NCBI GenBank assembly: GCA_036272055.1
Contig: DATAZL010000133.1
Location: 186,001 to 250,000, forward strand
Reading direction: 5' to 3'
DNA length: 64,000 nt
Source of the DNA: DASZVB01 sp036272055
GTDB taxonomy: Bacteria; Myxococcota_A; Polyangia; Polyangiales; Polyangiaceae
A program made the position numbers and the translations under genes. A model generated the notes under the pieces. It saw only the letters and a program-made list of their open reading frames with translations. It was not told the DNA's origin and ran no database searches. Below are positions 8,068 through 16,771 of this stretch, piece by piece (position 1 is the first letter of the stretch; each line of letters begins with the position of its first letter).

Positions 8068-10781
8068 GCCACCGGTGCCAGGGTCTTCATGACGGGTCGC
8101 GAGACGATCTGCGCGAGCGCCTTACCGCCCATGAGCCGCTCCGGGAAGACGCAGCGCACCGTCGTCCCGCGCGCCGGCTCGCTCAGCACCTCCACGGTGC
8201 CGCCCATCGTGTCGCAGGCCTCCTTGAGCGCGGCCATGCCGACGCCGCGACCGGACAGCTCGGTGACGTTCTCGCGTGTGGACAGGCCGTCGGCGCACAC
8301 CGCATCGACGAGGTTCTTGCGCGATATGCTGGGCAGTCCGGCTTCTCGTGCCTTCGCGGCGACGCGCACCCAGTCGACGCCCCTTCCGTCGTCCGCGACC
8401 TCGACGACGATGTGGCCTCGCTCGACACGCGTGGCGAGGTGGACATTTCCCGCCTCCGGTTTCCCGGCAGTGACCCGCTCCGCGCGCGTCTCGATGCCGT
8501 GGTCCACCGCGTTGCGAATCACGTGGGAGAGCACGCTCCAGAACGGCGCCCAGGTCTCGGCGCAGAGCCGCACGTCGTTCGACTCGACGGTGACGTCGAG
8601 CTCCTTGCCGAGCCGCTGCGCGATGCTGCGCGCGCGCTCCGCGAACCGGCCGAGCTGACGTTCACTCGGCTCGAGCTTCCATCGCGCGATCGCGACGAGG
8701 ATGTCCTTCCGGGGGATGCCCTTCGCGATCTGGTCGACGATCGCGGCGTACTCTTCGTCGGCTACCTCGAGCCTGCCTGCCGCGTCCTCTCCCATGATCT
8801 GGGAGACGGTCTTCGCGATGTCGGCCCACGCGGCCTCGAGGCGCTCGAGGTCGGTGGGCGAGAGGCCGCTGCCGCCCTGAGCCATGTTCGTCTCGATGTC
8901 GTGACAGAGGCCGGAGATGCTGAGCACGCCGAAGAGCGCGCAGTTGCCCTTCAAGGTGTGGACGAGCCGATGGATCTCTGCCGGTCGCCGGTCACCCGAG
9001 CAGATCTTCTTCACGAGCTCGCGCGCATCGACGAAGAAGTCGAGGAAGCCGGAGCGGTCGCGCTGGCAAGCGTGGAACACGCGCAGGATCTCTTCCTGGC
9101 GCACGGCCGCTCGCCGTCCCTCCATCTCTCCGGTGACGTCCGCGATCACGACGAGAAGGCGCGTGACGACTCCGTTCTCACGGATCGGCTCGTAGGTGAG
9201 TCGGAGGTGCTTACCGTCGGCGAGCGTGCTCTTGGGCAGCTGATCGAGGGTGAGCTCGATGGGAAGGATGTCGGCGGCGACCTCGTCGAGACCGAGCGAT
9301 ATCTCGGCGGCGAGCGTGGCGTTGCCCCCCGCGACGTACGTCGCGAACGTTGCGTCCTTCGACGGCGGACCGAACCAGCGATCCACCATCGCCGAACGCT
9401 CTTCGCTGATTTTCCCCTGCAGGTCGATCGTGAGGAGGCCGTCGTGGGCGTTGTCGAGGATCAGACGGACCGCGTCGTTCCGGGTCTGTAGCTCGGTCGT
9501 ACGGTGAGCGACGAGGCTCTCCAGGTTTTCGTTGATGGACTGGAGCTCGTTCGCGCGCCGCCGCACCTCGGCGTTGAGGCCGCCGATGCGGTCCGTCATC
9601 GCGTCGAACGACGCGGCGAGCTCTCCGAGCTCATCACTGCCGGCGCTCCCGACGCGCGCCCCGAGATCCCCCTTGGCGAAGGCGTCGGTGGCGATGCCGA
9701 TCCGGCGCACGCGCCGCACGATGTTGGAAGCGAGGAAGAACGCGAGGATCGCCGAGACGAGGACGGACGCGCCGGCAAGCGCGAAGCCCACGTGGAGACT
9801 CGACTCGAAGTCCGAGATGCGCTTTGCGAGCAGCACGTCTTCTTCCGCGAGCGCGGCGTGATGAAAGGCGAAGAGCGCGTCGTGGAGCGTCTCCACGTCG
9901 GAACGAAAACGGGGGAGGTCGAAGCCGGTGGCGCTGCTCGCCGACGACAGGGCCTGGAGCGCGTCCGTCACCCGGCGAGTGGCGGCGTCGCTTCGCTCGA
10001 GGTGCGGCGTGAGGGACGGACCGAGGGTCGCGATGCGATCGTGAAAATTCGGATCCTCGGCGATCGACGTGCGCGTGCTCGCCGCTGCGCGGTCCCAGTC
10101 GGCCTCAGCCAGGAAAGCCGCGGCCACCGTCATCCGGCGCCGGAGCTCGGGGTCGAGAGAGCCTTGCCGGTTCGCCTTTTCGACGTCGAGCGCGACCTGC
10201 TGCAACCGGTCTTCCATCTGCGGAAGGACGAGCAGCGTGACGTCCATCAGGTAGTAGCTGTCGAGATCCGGATCGAGGATGAGGTTCGACGCGTCACCGG
10301 CGTGCGTGATCATGGTGCGCACGTGGCGCACGAGGTCCGAATACGCATCTTCCGCGGGTGCGCCCTGCGCATGGAGCTCCCGCAGCGCGTTCCATTTCTT
10401 CTCGAGGTTCTGCGCGGTGAACTCGCGGCGGCCACGGATCCCGAGCCCCTCGTCGGTGAACTGGAGCGTGTCCCCGAGCTCTCGCTGGGCGGCGACCACC
10501 TGTGCGACCGCCTGGTCGACGCTCGCCTCTTCGGCCCGGGCAGCGGCGTCGAGAGAGTGATCGCCGGGTGCGCCCTCCACCCACAGGCGTCGATATCGCG
10601 AGATGTGCGAGAGCACCTCTTCGAGTGGGCGCTGGAACGCGTCGCCGACCTGTTCCTTGGCAGCGAACTCGATCTCCGCAAGCTTCGCCTTCGTCATGAG
10701 GACGAGCATCACGGCGATCGGGAGCCCGAACGCCAGACAGACCGTCAGCAGTTTTCCTGCGATTCCGAAGCGTCGCGCCAA
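8064..10781 (-). CDS. Membrane sensor kinase with HAMP, Hpt and CheA-type ATPase
   Basis: 905 residues. TM helix at about 9-30, a ~300-residue periplasmic helical sensor, second TM at about 331-353, HAMP at 354-406, a coiled/PAS-like region to ~555, an Hpt domain with H608 in RLVHTLKGN, and a CheA-like ATPase from ~740 (HVIRNAVDHGIE, ADDGRGVD, SGRGVGMA). There is no CheW/P5 domain and no receiver, so it is not a normal chemotaxis CheA coupled to receptors; the receptor is built in. Phosphate from H608 could go to the coupled GGDEF regulator or to the divergent CheY-like protein. The start is placed just before TM1; a 157-bp gap separates it from the divergent CheX-like gene. Confidence 0.92.
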   Translation of the reverse strand: MARRFGIAGKLLTVCLAFGLPIAVMLVLMTKAKLAEIEFAAKEQVGDAFQRPLEEVLSHISRYRRLWVEGAPGDHSLDAAARAEEASVDQAVAQVVAAQRELGDTLQFTDEGLGIRGRREFTAQNLEKKWNALRELHAQGAPAEDAYSDLVRHVRTMITHAGDASNLILDPDLDSYYLMDVTLLVLPQMEDRLQQVALDVEKANRQGSLDPELRRRMTVAAAFLAEADWDRAAASTRTSIAEDPNFHDRIATLGPSLTPHLERSDAATRRVTDALQALSSASSATGFDLPRFRSDVETLHDALFAFHHAALAEEDVLLAKRISDFESSLHVGFALAGASVLVSAILAFFLASNIVRRVRRIGIATDAFAKGDLGARVGSAGSDELGELAASFDAMTDRIGGLNAEVRRRANELQSINENLESLVAHRTTELQTRNDAVRLILDNAHDGLLTIDLQGKISEERSAMVDRWFGPPSKDATFATYVAGGNATLAAEISLGLDEVAADILPIELTLDQLPKSTLADGKHLRLTYEPIRENGVVTRLLVVIADVTGEMEGRRAAVRQEEILRVFHACQRDRSGFLDFFVDARELVKKICSGDRRPAEIHRLVHTLKGNCALFGVLSISGLCHDIETNMAQGGSGLSPTDLERLEAAWADIAKTVSQIMGEDAAGRLEVADEEYAAIVDQIAKGIPRKDILVAIARWKLEPSERQLGRFAERARSIAQRLGKELDVTVESNDVRLCAETWAPFWSVLSHVIRNAVDHGIETRAERVTAGKPEAGNVHLATRVERGHIVVEVADDGRGVDWVRVAAKAREAGLPSISRKNLVDAVCADGLSTRENVTELSGRGVGMAALKEACDTMGGTVEVLSEPARGTTVRCVFPERLMGGKALAQIVSRPVMKTLAPVA

Positions 10782-10938
10782 GGGGCCCCTTTACCAGGTC
10801 GAATGACGAAGGGTCCGATCCGAGGATCGAACCTTGAATATAACATGCGCTCTCATCTCGGCGTATCGGCTTTTCGCGTGTACTCTTTAGGGTTCGCTCT
10901 CGCTGACGTTAGGTCGTTGGCAAAGAACGGAGGATCTC
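10782..10938. promoter_or_regulatory. Divergent intergenic region of the signalling cluster
   Basis: This gap lies between the membrane kinase (minus) and the CheX-like gene (plus), so promoters for both must be here. The stretch near 10833-10846 is the only AT-rich part (TTGAATATAACAT). I cannot fix a -35/-10 pair on either strand, and no clear operator palindrome was seen. Confidence 0.35.
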
Positions 10939-11469
10939 GTGGATGTGAAATCCCTGACCGTGCTCGATGACATCATCGTCGGCGCCTGTCGCGCCGTGTT
11001 CGAGGGTGCTGGTGCGCCGCTGGAGCAGACCGAGGCCACCCAGCGCGAGACGGACGACATCGGTGCCTCGATCGGTTTCACCGGTACGACTCTTCGTGGT
11101 TCTCTCGTGCTCATCTCCTCGAAGCGATTGATCAAGGGCGTGCTTCCCGTCGCCGTCGGGCGCGGCTCGGAATCCGCTCAGATTGCAGACTGGATGGGCG
11201 AGCTGTCGAACCAGACACTCGGCCGCATCAAGAACCGGCTCCTCGCGTACGGTGTCACACTCGAGATGAGCACTCCGACGGTGCTCTTCGGTCTTTCCAT
11301 TTCGCGCCGCGACACGGGTTCGATCGTGCGCCGTGAATTCTCGTTCCGTCACGGAGGCGAAACACTCTCCGTGTCGCTCGACGCGCTCGCGAGCCCCGGC
11401 TTCGAGCTGAGCCGCAACGAATCCGCAATCGGCGCCGGTGTCGCCGAGGGCGAGATTGCCCTATTCTAG
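10939..11469 (+). CDS. CheX-like chemotaxis phosphatase domain protein
   Basis: 176 residues. The centre matches the CheX/CheC/FliY phosphatase signature: an amphipathic helix with the acidic-amide pair E88-x-x-N91 (GELSNQTLGRIKNRL). CheX proteins dephosphorylate CheY-like receivers. The GTG start is preferred because a GGAGG ribosome site lies five bases upstream. The next gene, 24 nt downstream on the same strand, is a stand-alone CheY-like receiver, the expected partner. The whole unit is divergent from the Hpt-containing kinase, so kinase, receiver and phosphatase form a compact candidate circuit. No signal peptide; cytoplasmic. Confidence 0.82.
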   Translation: MDVKSLTVLDDIIVGACRAVFEGAGAPLEQTEATQRETDDIGASIGFTGTTLRGSLVLISSKRLIKGVLPVAVGRGSESAQIADWMGELSNQTLGRIKNRLLAYGVTLEMSTPTVLFGLSISRRDTGSIVRREFSFRHGGETLSVSLDALASPGFELSRNESAIGAGVAEGEIALF

Positions 11470-11493
11470 CCCGTCCCTCGGAGACTCTCTCGC

Positions 11494-11865
11494 ATGGCCA
11501 AGAAGGTAATCGTCATCGATGACTCCGCCACGGTACGGCAGCAGGTGGCGGTCGCCCTGATCCAGGCGGGCTTCGAGGTCATCGAAGCCTCCGACGGCGA
11601 CGAAGGCGTCGAGGTCATCGGCAGGACGGCCGACGCGGCGATGGTCATCTGCGACGTGAACATGCCGCGCATGAACGGCCTCGACCTCCTCGAAGCCGTC
11701 AAGAAGGACGGCAAGAACGCGAACCTGCCGGTGCTCATGCTCACGACGGAAGGGCAACCGCAGCTCATCGAGCGCGCGAAGAAGAGCGGCGCGAAAGGCT
11801 GGGTCGTCAAGCCCTTCAAGCCCGAGCTCCTCGTCGCTGCCGTGAAGAAGCTCACGCTGGCGTAG
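11494..11865 (+). CDS. CheY-like single-domain response regulator
   Basis: 123 residues, a receiver with nothing attached. The phosphorylation pocket is complete: D9 and D10 in VIDDSA, phosphoacceptor D54 in ICDVNMPRMNG, T84 in MLTT and K106 in VKPF. The MPRMNGLDLLEAVKK stretch is close to receivers of the PilG/FrzZ-type stand-alone class. It probably takes phosphate from the Hpt of the divergent kinase and loses it through the CheX-like protein encoded just upstream; this wiring is inferred from gene order. The output (motor, polarity or c-di-GMP enzyme) cannot be told from the sequence. Confidence 0.92.
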   Translation: MAKKVIVIDDSATVRQQVAVALIQAGFEVIEASDGDEGVEVIGRTADAAMVICDVNMPRMNGLDLLEAVKKDGKNANLPVLMLTTEGQPQLIERAKKSGAKGWVVKPFKPELLVAAVKKLTLA

Positions 11866-11920
11866 CGCGCACAGCAACCCCGTCCGTGGGGCTCGGCGGG
11901 TCGTGATAGGGTCCGCCACC

Positions 11921-14269
11921 ATGTCACGCTTGGCTTTCGGGGCGCTCGGGGCGCTGTTCGTTTCCATCCTATTTTCGAGCTGCAGCGCCGATCAGCGGGC
12001 ACCCGCCCGGCTCGCAGAGGGCTGTCTCATCAACAGCGATTGCACGTCCCCGCTCGTCTGTGCGTTCCAGCGCTGTCACAACGAGTGCACCGACTCGCGC
12101 GATTGCAACATGGGGCAGCGATGCGTCGCATCTGATCGGCCGTTCAAGGTCTGCGAGCTGGCCGAAGAAAAGAACTGCTCGACCAACGTCGATTGCCCGC
12201 CCGGCATGGTGTGCGGCGTCGACGGGCAGTGTCGAGACCAGTGCTCATCGAGCAACGACTGCATCTCGGGTCAGGTGTGTACGAGCGGAACGTGCGCGGA
12301 CAAGAAAGAGCTCGTCGATGGCGGCCTCCCCGTCGTGAAGCGAGAGGGCGGCGCGGACAGCACGCCGTGCGTCTATTCGACCGACTGCCCCGAGCCGCTC
12401 GTGTGCAAGAGCGGTATGTGCCTCATCGAGTGCCGCGCAGATCGCGACTGTGACTATCTGGCGGCGTGCATTGGCGGCAGGTGTCGTCTCTCTAGCTTGC
12501 CCGGCAACGGCACGGGCGGCACGTCGGGCGGCGGCCCCGACGGCTCTGCCGGCGAGACGAGCGGCGGCGCCAGCGGCACTGGCGCAACCGGCTCCGGCGG
12601 CAAGTCTTCCGGTGGCGCGAGCGGCGCAGGTGGCGCTGGCGGGACGTCGAGCGGTCCCCCCGGCGGCGCGCTCACGTGCAAGAACCGCGGCACGACCGGC
12701 GCGACGATCGCCGACACGGATATCACGACGGATCAGACGTGGAGCGGCACGATTCACGTCACCCGCGACGTGAGCCTCTATGGCGGCGCGATCCTCACGA
12801 TAAAGCCCGGCACGAACATCGTCGTCGACGGCGGGCACTCCATCGACTTCGGCTGGGACGCCGGCACCGCGACGGTGATGGCCCAGGGAACCGCCGCGCA
12901 GCCGATCACGTTCTGCGGCGCGACGGCGACTCCGGGCGCCTGGTACGGCCTCATCGTCGAGAAGAACGTCGCGGCGACGAGTGTGTTCGCGAACGTGCTC
13001 GTCTCGGACAGCGGCGGGACGGACGCCGGGCTGAAGCTCCTCACGAACATCACGGTGAACAACGTCCAGGTGCACGACTCGGGCACCGACGGCGTGTGGG
13101 CGACCGATTTCCAGGCGGGCAGTACGGCGCTCTCGGTGGACGGCTCCGTGGGTGCCGCGGTCGTCCTCACCGGGCCTGGAGCCGTGCATCATTTCCCGCT
13201 CGGCGGCGCGCTGGCCAACAACGGGAGCAACGTCGCCAAGCTCAATTTCGACTACGTCGACAACGACACGGAGTTTCACGACCTCGGAGTTCCGTATCTG
13301 CAGTCGACCGACGTGGACGTGGAGAGCTCCGCGACGGTCACGTTCGACGCCGGTATCGAGTATCGCGTCGCTGCCACGCATCAGCTTCGCATCGGCTACA
13401 ACAGTGGCGGCTCGACGATCGCCGTCGAGGGGACAGCCGCCGCGCCGGTCACGTTCCGCGGTGAGACGGCGGTGTCGGGGAACTGGAACGGCATCCTCAT
13501 CGACTCGAGCGTCACGTCGAACTCGCACATCCGCTACGCGAAGATCTTGCACGCGGGTCGCAGCACCCCGGCATTGAACATCTCGGCGCCCATCACCCTC
13601 GACAACGTGTCGCTCGACAAGAACAAGGCCGGCGTGCAGATCGGCGACGGCGGGCTCAATCCCGACTCGACGATGCTCAGCATCACGGGGACGGCGGACG
13701 TGCCGCTCACCATCCAGATGAACGCCATCCCCACCCTGCCGACCGGTGGCAGCTTCACGGGCAACACGACCGACCAGATCGTCGTTCAAGGAGACACGTA
13801 CGAGGTGAAAGGCACGGCCCCGAACCTCGGCATTCCGTATTTCTTCTCGAGCGATCTCGATCTCGAGGCGAGCTCGAGTCTCACCGTGGCGCCCGGAGTG
13901 ACGTTCATCATGAGCGCCAGCGCCAAGCTCGACGTGGGATACGCCTCGATGGCTGCGACGTTCATCGCCAAGGGAACCGCCGCGGCGCCGATCTCCTTCG
14001 TCGGCCTCGACACGACCAGCGGCTACTGGGACGGCATCGATTTCGAGGCCACGGCGCTCAGCGGCTCCGTCCTCGACCACGTCATCGTGAAGAACGCCGG
14101 CGTCGCGATGGACGGCGGGATCCGTCTCAACAAGGAGATCGCGGTGACGAACACGACCGTCTCAGGCAGCGCCGGTTACGGCATCTCCTCCAGCAAGACG
14201 TTCACGACGAACTACGCCGCGACGAACACGCTCACTGGAAATGCCCAGGGAGCAACCGGGACGTTCTGA
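11921..14269 (+). CDS. Large lipoprotein: Cys-rich repeats, Gly/Ser linker, beta-helix domain
   Basis: 782 residues from the ATG that starts MSRLAFGALGALF; a GTG 18 bases earlier would add residues before the signal peptide and is less likely. Lipobox LFSSC places the lipidated Cys at 21. Residues ~30-190 hold about six Cys-rich repeats of the type DCxxGxxCxxxxC seen in many myxobacterial surface proteins; then a ~60-residue Gly/Ser-rich linker; then ~500 residues of beta-rich sequence with repeated units resembling a right-handed beta-helix (recurring GTAAAPI.F.G and W.GI...). Likely exposed on the outer membrane, with a binding or structural role; no catalytic residues recognised. Confidence 0.85.
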   Translation: MSRLAFGALGALFVSILFSSCSADQRAPARLAEGCLINSDCTSPLVCAFQRCHNECTDSRDCNMGQRCVASDRPFKVCELAEEKNCSTNVDCPPGMVCGVDGQCRDQCSSSNDCISGQVCTSGTCADKKELVDGGLPVVKREGGADSTPCVYSTDCPEPLVCKSGMCLIECRADRDCDYLAACIGGRCRLSSLPGNGTGGTSGGGPDGSAGETSGGASGTGATGSGGKSSGGASGAGGAGGTSSGPPGGALTCKNRGTTGATIADTDITTDQTWSGTIHVTRDVSLYGGAILTIKPGTNIVVDGGHSIDFGWDAGTATVMAQGTAAQPITFCGATATPGAWYGLIVEKNVAATSVFANVLVSDSGGTDAGLKLLTNITVNNVQVHDSGTDGVWATDFQAGSTALSVDGSVGAAVVLTGPGAVHHFPLGGALANNGSNVAKLNFDYVDNDTEFHDLGVPYLQSTDVDVESSATVTFDAGIEYRVAATHQLRIGYNSGGSTIAVEGTAAAPVTFRGETAVSGNWNGILIDSSVTSNSHIRYAKILHAGRSTPALNISAPITLDNVSLDKNKAGVQIGDGGLNPDSTMLSITGTADVPLTIQMNAIPTLPTGGSFTGNTTDQIVVQGDTYEVKGTAPNLGIPYFFSSDLDLEASSSLTVAPGVTFIMSASAKLDVGYASMAATFIAKGTAAAPISFVGLDTTSGYWDGIDFEATALSGSVLDHVIVKNAGVAMDGGIRLNKEIAVTNTTVSGSAGYGISSSKTFTTNYAATNTLTGNAQGATGTF

Positions 14270-14318
14270 CGGGGCCGGCCGGTCGCAGCCGGCGAGACGA
14301 CTGCCAAACCGCGCCGCT

Positions 14319-14370
14319 CGTCCCAGTCGGAAGCGAGTGCACGGTGCACGCCGCTATCTCGACTGGGACG
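14319..14370. terminator. Inverted repeat between convergent genes, possible terminator
   Basis: Perfect 11-bp arms CGTCCCAGTCG (14319-14329) and CGACTGGGACG (14360-14370) are separated by 30 nt, in the 143-bp gap where the beta-helix lipoprotein gene and a small minus-strand gene converge. No T-tract follows on either strand, and the loop is long, so termination is only a guess from position. Confidence 0.4.
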
Positions 14371-14412
14371 TTGCGATGACCAGGCCTGACGCCGGATCGG
14401 CCGTGACGGCAG

Positions 14413-14748
14413 CTAGGCCGTGATCGACACGGCTTTCTTCTCGGGCGTGGCCGACTCCTTCGGCGCGGCAGCGTGCGGTTGCGCCGTCAAGCGCTGAGCA
14501 CGTGCCTTGAGCACCGCGCGGTCGACCGCGCGGGCGTCGTTCAGGTTCACGCGCGCAATGTCGGAGGTTGCCGCACCTGCCGCTCGGAGACGCGCGCGTC
14601 CTTCACTGGAGATGTCGACCTTGGCGGGGGGACCCGCGTCGGCGCGTGCCGCGGTGGCCGGTGCTTTCGCCGTGGCGGCGGTTGCGGAATCCGAACGGCT
14701 CACCGTCTTCGGTGCGCTCGGAGAAATAGCAGTCTTGCTCACGTCCAT
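14413..14748 (-). CDS. Small Ala-rich protein of unknown function
   Basis: 111 residues. The ATG at 14748 is chosen because an AAGGAG ribosome site sits five bases upstream; a longer frame running to 14883 lacks such support and would overlap the next gene. The N-terminal half is low-complexity Ala/Thr/Ser/Lys; the middle has VDISSEGRARLRAAG, faintly like the ISxEA..L motif of FlgM-type anti-sigma factors, followed by a possible helix (DARAVDRAVLKARAQRL). That likeness is too short to call. No signal peptide or membrane segment. The upstream neighbour on the same strand is the copper monooxygenase-like gene, 98 nt away. Confidence 0.65.
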   Translation of the reverse strand: MDVSKTAISPSAPKTVSRSDSATAATAKAPATAARADAGPPAKVDISSEGRARLRAAGAATSDIARVNLNDARAVDRAVLKARAQRLTAQPHAAAPKESATPEKKAVSITA

Positions 14749-14846
14749 GTGGCTCCTTGGTGTTGTGTAAGATGGAGCTTTCTCAACGAGCTCCGGGGCG
14801 ACGATCCGAACGGCACGTTCGGACGAACCCGGAGCAAATCGATCGG

Positions 14847-15872
14847 TTACGGACTCTGCGCCAGCCAGAGGCCGTTGAAGCACATCGGCGCACTACCGTC
14901 GGGAGTCAGGATGAAGCCGGACGCGGTGCACATCTCCCTGGGAAACAGGATGGCGTTGGGCGTCGAGTTGTTCCAGGTGCACGACGTACGGATCGTGTCG
15001 CCATTGTGCACGACGAGCGGCGTAGCTAGCGGGAAGGACGAGTAGACCGGGTTGAAGCTCTGGTCGTTGCTCCACGTATCGTCGGTGTGCATGTCCTCGG
15101 TCACCCCGCCCGCGCGAATGACCTGGGTGAACGCCTTCACGCCGTACTCGTGCATGTGGTTCCCCATCATGAGAAACGAAAGGTCGGAGCGCACCACACA
15201 ATCGACGACCGATGTAGTCTGCTGCGCGGCGGGAAGGGTGACGTTGGTGCTCACGTTCGCGAACATCGTGGCGATCGTCCGCGACGGCTCCGACTCCACC
15301 ATGTTCATGTCGAGGACGGCGTTGCCGTCTACCGGCATGTCTCCGGTGTTGAGCACGTGGACGCTCAGCATGATCCCTTTCCCCTTCTTGTGACGGAACG
15401 ACACGCCGTCGGGGAGCGAGCTCGTCGACGCCTTTCCGCCGACGCCGACTGCGCCGAGGAACGGGCCCATCTGCGACAAGCTCGCCGGATCGCCGGAGAA
15501 CTCGCTGCCCATGCACTGGAAGTCGTTGCCGAGTGGCTCGTCGGCCTTCGGCGTGTACTCGAACGCCGTGGCGTGATGGATGTACTGCGACTGGTATCCG
15601 AGCACTCCGAGGATATCCATGTCGCGATCGAGTGGAGCGGCCAGGTACTGACAGTGAGTAACGTCGCCGCCCGGCGGCACGGCCGTTATCGTCCTGGCGG
15701 TGAGTCGCGTGTAGCCGGCGGTGGGCGGTGCCGGCGCCCAGGGTCCCCCGAGCACGGCGGGAGTACCCGGTGACCCACCAGCGGAAGCACCGACGACGGG
15801 CCCGCCCCCGGTCGAGCCGCATCCGAAGAGAGGGAGAGCCGGAACGAGCAACAGGAGCTTCGAAAGACGCAT
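14847..15872 (-). CDS. Lipoprotein related to copper type II monooxygenases (PHM/DBH-like fold)
   Basis: 341 residues from the ATG at 15872, with lipobox LPLFGC (Cys18). The mature part carries every copper ligand of peptidylglycine alpha-hydroxylating monooxygenase in order: HH at 99-100 (YIHHATAF) and H172 (LSVHVLN) for the CuH site; HxH at 239-241 (GNHMHEYG) and M314 (REMCTASG) for the CuM site. Rat PHM uses H107/H108, H172, H242/H244 and M314, so both order and spacing agree. Such enzymes hydroxylate C-H bonds using O2 and ascorbate-like donors; the bacterial substrate is unknown. Extra Cys residues suggest disulfides. It is divergent from the DUF2306 gene. Upstream AAGGA supports the start. 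Confidence 0.8.
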   Translation of the reverse strand: MRLSKLLLLVPALPLFGCGSTGGGPVVGASAGGSPGTPAVLGGPWAPAPPTAGYTRLTARTITAVPPGGDVTHCQYLAAPLDRDMDILGVLGYQSQYIHHATAFEYTPKADEPLGNDFQCMGSEFSGDPASLSQMGPFLGAVGVGGKASTSSLPDGVSFRHKKGKGIMLSVHVLNTGDMPVDGNAVLDMNMVESEPSRTIATMFANVSTNVTLPAAQQTTSVVDCVVRSDLSFLMMGNHMHEYGVKAFTQVIRAGGVTEDMHTDDTWSNDQSFNPVYSSFPLATPLVVHNGDTIRTSCTWNNSTPNAILFPREMCTASGFILTPDGSAPMCFNGLWLAQSP

Positions 15873-15953
15873 GAATTTCAATCCTTGGCCGCGGAGGAAC
15901 TTGTACGAGAGCGGGTCCCCGAACCTGTCGACAGATGAGGACAAAACGTTGAT

Positions 15954-15975
15954 TCGGTCGACGCGAGCCGACCGA
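15954..15975. promoter_or_regulatory. Short inverted repeat in divergent promoter region
   Basis: Arms TCGGTCG and CGACCGA with an 8-nt spacer lie in the 164-bp gap between the divergent copper monooxygenase-like and DUF2306 genes. Possible operator; short arms in GC-rich DNA mean it could be chance. Confidence 0.25.
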
Positions 15976-16036
15976 TTCGGACCCTTCGTCGGGACTTCGT
16001 CCAAAGCTTTTCGAGACCTCGTTCGTCGAAGGGAAT

Positions 16037-16771
16037 GTGCCGCGCCTTCTCGCCACCCTCCCCCGGCGTTCGTTCCTGCTGCTGATGCTCGCAGGCTCGG
16101 CGCTCATCACCGCTTCGAGCCTCGCGTACTTCGACTTCGAGACGCTGCCGCCGTTCGTCATCGAGAAGCTGCCGGTACGCTTCGAGTCCCTGTGGCTCGC
16201 GTCGCTGCGCCTTCACGTGGCGAGCGTGTCCATCGCGTTCCCGCTCTGCCTCTTGCTGATGACGCGGTGGCTTCAACGACGGAAGACATGGCATCGGTGG
16301 CTCGGGCGAATCGCCGGTACGCTCGTGCTCTTTGCGCTCGTGCCCTCGGGCGTCGTGCTGTCGTTCGACGCGAAGGGCGGCCCTGTCGTGACCGCCGGGT
16401 TCCTGCTCTCCGCGGCGATCGTCGTCTGGTTCATGGTGCGGGGCGTCCTCGCTGCCCGCCGGCGTGACATCGTTGCGCACCGGCGCGCGATGCACCACGT
16501 CGTGGGACAGATGAGCGTCGCGGTGATCTCCCGCGCGCTCATCATCGGATTCGACGCCGCAGGGCTCGATCCCGACGTCTCCTACGTGATCGCCCTGTGG
16601 GGCCCGGTTCTCGGGTGCGCTGCCGTCGCCGAGCTCGTCTCTCTACGTCCCGCTTTCTCGATGCCGAATTTCGTCCAACTCCTCGGGAGGATCCGCCGTG
16701 AAATGTCTCCGCTGGCTCTCGTTTTCCGTTCTCGTTCTCTCGTCCGTTCCGTCGCTCGCCCTGGCCGATGA
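16037..16771 (+). CDS. DUF2306 family membrane protein
   Basis: 244 residues with about six hydrophobic segments (near 12-30, 55-75, 90-110, 120-138, 162-175, 185-200 by eye). Typical DUF2306 marks are present: RKTWHRWLGR between helices 2 and 3 and IVAHRRAMHH before helix 5, giving the conserved paired HR motifs. Function of the family is unknown; the membrane-embedded His/Arg pairs have led to suggestions of heme or quinone contact, which is speculation. The last 74 bases overlap the next gene in another frame, and the residues encoded there (after ~220) are basic and poorly conserved, so the 3' end may be drifting. Confidence 0.82.
   Translation: MPRLLATLPRRSFLLLMLAGSALITASSLAYFDFETLPPFVIEKLPVRFESLWLASLRLHVASVSIAFPLCLLLMTRWLQRRKTWHRWLGRIAGTLVLFALVPSGVVLSFDAKGGPVVTAGFLLSAAIVVWFMVRGVLAARRRDIVAHRRAMHHVVGQMSVAVISRALIIGFDAAGLDPDVSYVIALWGPVLGCAAVAELVSLRPAFSMPNFVQLLGRIRREMSPLALVFRSRSLVRSVARPGR

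Noticed and set aside
12500..12660. Short periodic GGC-rich repeats that look array-like, also at 17800-17940, 23760-23950 and 29000-29120
   Set aside because: They encode Gly/Ser linkers inside lipoproteins, with no constant repeat/spacer structure, so they are not CRISPR arrays.
12245..14080. 611-codon minus-strand open frame
   Set aside because: Antisense to the beta-helix lipoprotein; composition (DR, RRG, EVRG runs) is that of a GC-rich shadow.
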